Below are positions 62,907 through 64,000 of a stretch of DNA of 64,000 bases, one piece after another; the first letter of the stretch is position 1; each line of letters opens with the position of its first letter. A program made the translations under genes and the position numbers. Source of the DNA: Bacteroidota bacterium (GTDB lineage: Bacteria > Bacteroidota > Bacteroidia > Bacteroidales > UBA10428); NCBI GenBank assembly GCA_016699695.1, contig CP065006.1, forward strand, positions 1,240,001 through 1,304,000, given 5' to 3'. A model generated the notes under the pieces. The model was not told where the DNA came from, made no database searches, and saw nothing but the letters and a program-made list of their open reading frames with translations.

Positions 62907-63234
62907 CTATGCCTTCGCACTGTTCAACTGACCAAATACCAGTGCCTGCACTTTTTCCATCACTTCTTTGTAGCTTAGGTTCTCAGGGTTCACCGTTGGC
63001 AAGAAACTTACTTTTACTTTTCGAAACAAGCGCGGAAAGCTTTTGCCGGCAGGCAGTGCGTCGTAGGACCCGCTAATGGCTACCGGAATTACCGGCACCT
63101 TCAGTTCGCAGGCCAGTATTGCAAATGTCTGTTTAAAATCTCCCATCTGACCATCGCTGGTGCGGGGAAAAAACCATAAAAACCGCATTGACCAAAACCT
63201 TGAGATGTTTTGCGTATTGGGCACAGGCCTATTT
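62907..63234 (-). pseudogene. Broken 3' end of a PlsC-type acyltransferase gene
   Basis: The C-terminal 90 residues of a 1-acyl-glycerol-3-phosphate acyltransferase (SDGQMGDFKQTFAILACELK, then VPVIPVAISGSYDALPAGKS and FPRLFRKVKVSFLPTVN). The family motif FPEGTR is damaged: the sequence reads FFPRTSDG, which fits a four-base loss at GAAGGC. Upstream, acyltransferase-like pieces (YAKHLKVLVNA, GFYGFFP) lie in different frames. The 5' part of the gene is replaced by the HepT gene. The last 45 bases are nearly identical to the gene end at 63955-64000. I read this as a non-functional duplicate. Confidence 0.8.
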
Positions 63235-63573
63235 TTACTTTTCATTGAGATATTCCTCAATCTCCTTTTTTAGATTCAGCAAATGATTTGAAACAATACC
63301 CCAAATCACCACGTCATCTACTTTGTCATAACCATGAATCACCCAATTCCTCGTATCTACAATCTGTCTCGCATTGGTAAAATTGAATTCCGGGTCAATC
63401 TTTAGAATACGATTGGTTGCCTCTCCAATTATTTCTATTTCTCGTTCAATTCCTCTTCGTAAAAGCTTATTCTTTTGGTATTCAATAAAATTCCTTTCAC
63501 TACCTAAGTATTCAAAAATTGAATCAATTGAAGTGTTTATGTCGAAAAGATACTTTTTAATCTCACGCTTCAT
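63235..63573 (-). CDS. hepT: HepT-type toxin (HEPN, DUF86)
   Basis: A 112-aa HEPN-domain toxin. The catalytic motif RX4HXY is complete: Arg75, His80 and Tyr82 in RNWVIHGYDK. The remainder is helical (LGSERNFIEYQKNKLLRRG, then EREIEIIGEATNRIL), as expected for DUF86. In the MntA-HepT system the toxin is neutralised by AMPylation of the Tyr. Its gene overlaps mntA by 11 bases, so the antitoxin is translated first. The downstream end touches the broken plsC-type fragment. Confidence 0.92.
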   Translation of the reverse strand: MKREIKKYLFDINTSIDSIFEYLGSERNFIEYQKNKLLRRGIEREIEIIGEATNRILKIDPEFNFTNARQIVDTRNWVIHGYDKVDDVVIWGIVSNHLLNLKKEIEEYLNEK

Positions 63574-63871
63574 AAATCAATTCTTTTGTTTCGTTGATAC
63601 TTTCTATGAAATATGGATTTGATAAAGTTCTTTCAGTAACGATATCTATTTCCCGATTAAAAAGCTCTCTCAATTTATAATGAAGTGAAAAATAGTTATT
63701 TGTATATTCTTCAACGCTCAGATTATCTGCAAATGAAATTAAAAAATCCATATCACTTTTCTCATTGAACTTATCCGATACAACAGAACCAAAGGCATAA
63801 AGTCTTTTTATTTTTAGAGTCTGACATATACTCTTTAAATCTTCTTTCCGCTTTTCAATTATTAGTTGCAT
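63563..63871 (-). CDS. mntA: MntA-type antitoxin (minimal nucleotidyltransferase)
   Basis: A 102-aa minimal nucleotidyltransferase. The GSX10DXD motif is complete (Gly28-Ser29 in FGSVVSDKF, Asp40 and Asp42 in KSDMDFLIS), and the third carboxylate is in REIDIVTE. It AMPylates the Tyr of HepT to block it. A TAAATTTG -7 box (63892-63885 on the minus strand) lies 14 bases upstream of the start. The pair is bracketed by two copies of the end of a plsC-type gene, which suggests insertion with duplication. Confidence 0.92.
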   Translation of the reverse strand: MQLIIEKRKEDLKSICQTLKIKRLYAFGSVVSDKFNEKSDMDFLISFADNLSVEEYTNNYFSLHYKLRELFNREIDIVTERTLSNPYFIESINETKELIYEA

Positions 63872-63954
63872 TGTATTTTTTCTTCAAATTTAATGATTTC
63901 TTGTCAGTCTATTTCTTGTAAGCTTGTGCCCAACTCATCAATATCCATCAACTT

Positions 63955-64000
63955 CTACGCATTCGCACTGTTCAACTGACCAAATACAAGTGCCTGCACT
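63955..64000 (-). CDS. 3' end of a second PlsC-type acyltransferase gene
   Basis: On the minus strand the last 46 bases of the window read as a gene end, coding for VQALVFGQLNSANA and a TAG stop at 63955-63957. This matches the end of the fragment at 62907 (VQALVFGQLNSAKA), with three base differences in about 42. The body of this gene lies beyond the window and is presumably the intact acyltransferase. Too little is visible for more. Confidence 0.7.
   Translation of the reverse strand, partial: VQALVFGQLNSANA

Noticed and set aside
1..64000. CRISPR array, rRNA or tRNA genes
   Set aside because: No regularly spaced repeats and no tRNA- or rRNA-like stretches were seen in any gap. This was checked by eye only.

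Overview
This window looks like the chromosome of a member of the Bacteroidota, probably the Marinilabiliales/Prolixibacteraceae side of Bacteroidia. The evidence is a moderately AT-rich sequence, secretion C-terminal domains of the type IX (gliding-associated) kind on three proteins, a DUF4290 protein next to murA, many Cys-lipobox or AQ-type signal peptides, and promoters of the Bacteroidetes type (TTTG-N19-TAnnTTTG). No rRNA, tRNA, CRISPR array or complete insertion sequence was recognised. All calls rest on reading the sequence and its translations; no database search was run.

Layout. 1-5067 (minus strand): a membrane protein cut by the window edge, a SAM methyltransferase, a GT2 polyprenyl-phosphate glycosyltransferase, an ArnT-like GT39 and a sigma-54-type response regulator that has no DNA-binding domain. 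5166-7785: an exopolyphosphatase-family enzyme and tryptophanase. 7982-22020 (minus): a 14-kb island of secreted, lipoprotein or membrane proteins, mostly of unknown function (two paralogues bracketing an 812-aa Ig-like protein, a MORN-type protein, an LRR protein, an OmpA-domain protein, a lipoprotein, a Yip1 protein and a 614-aa protein). 22170-26682: a regulatory patch with a lone AraC-type sensor domain, a decayed histidine kinase fragment, a TPR-histidine kinase and a NarL-type response regulator. 26738-37709: ABC exporter, dnaJ-grpE, a PagL-like lipid A deacylase, a SET protein, murA, DUF4290 and a UvrD/PcrA helicase. 38074-48733: type IX-type secreted proteins, a GH31 glucosidase, recA, an AI-2E family permease, thyA-folA-DUF2147 and glutaminase. 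48977-50231: a VapBC module in a repeat-rich intergenic zone. 50232-62852: DUF302, a seven-PAS histidine kinase, pepT, lipoate genes (lplA, lipA, lipB), recJ, an MFS transporter and a GH5 glycosidase. 62907-64000: a MntA-HepT toxin-antitoxin pair inserted between a broken and an apparently second copy of a plsC-type gene end.

The most notable signal is a promoter element. The 18-mer TATCCCCTTTTTCGTGGA (TCCACGAAAAAGGGGATA in the direction of transcription) occurs identically three times, before the OmpA-headed operon, the 614-aa gene and the AraC-type sensor gene. Each copy lies 20-21 bases upstream of a TAnnTTTG-like -7 box, and each -7 box lies 27-31 bases before the start codon. It takes the place of the normal -33 box, so I infer an activator-dependent regulon for this island. 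The adjacent TPR-kinase/NarL regulator pair is the natural candidate controller. Whether this system has been described elsewhere I cannot tell from the sequence.

Other points of interest: MurA has Asp where the fosfomycin-target Cys usually is; both toxin-antitoxin modules are bracketed by direct repeats or duplicated sequence; and several palindromic REP-like elements occupy the gaps.
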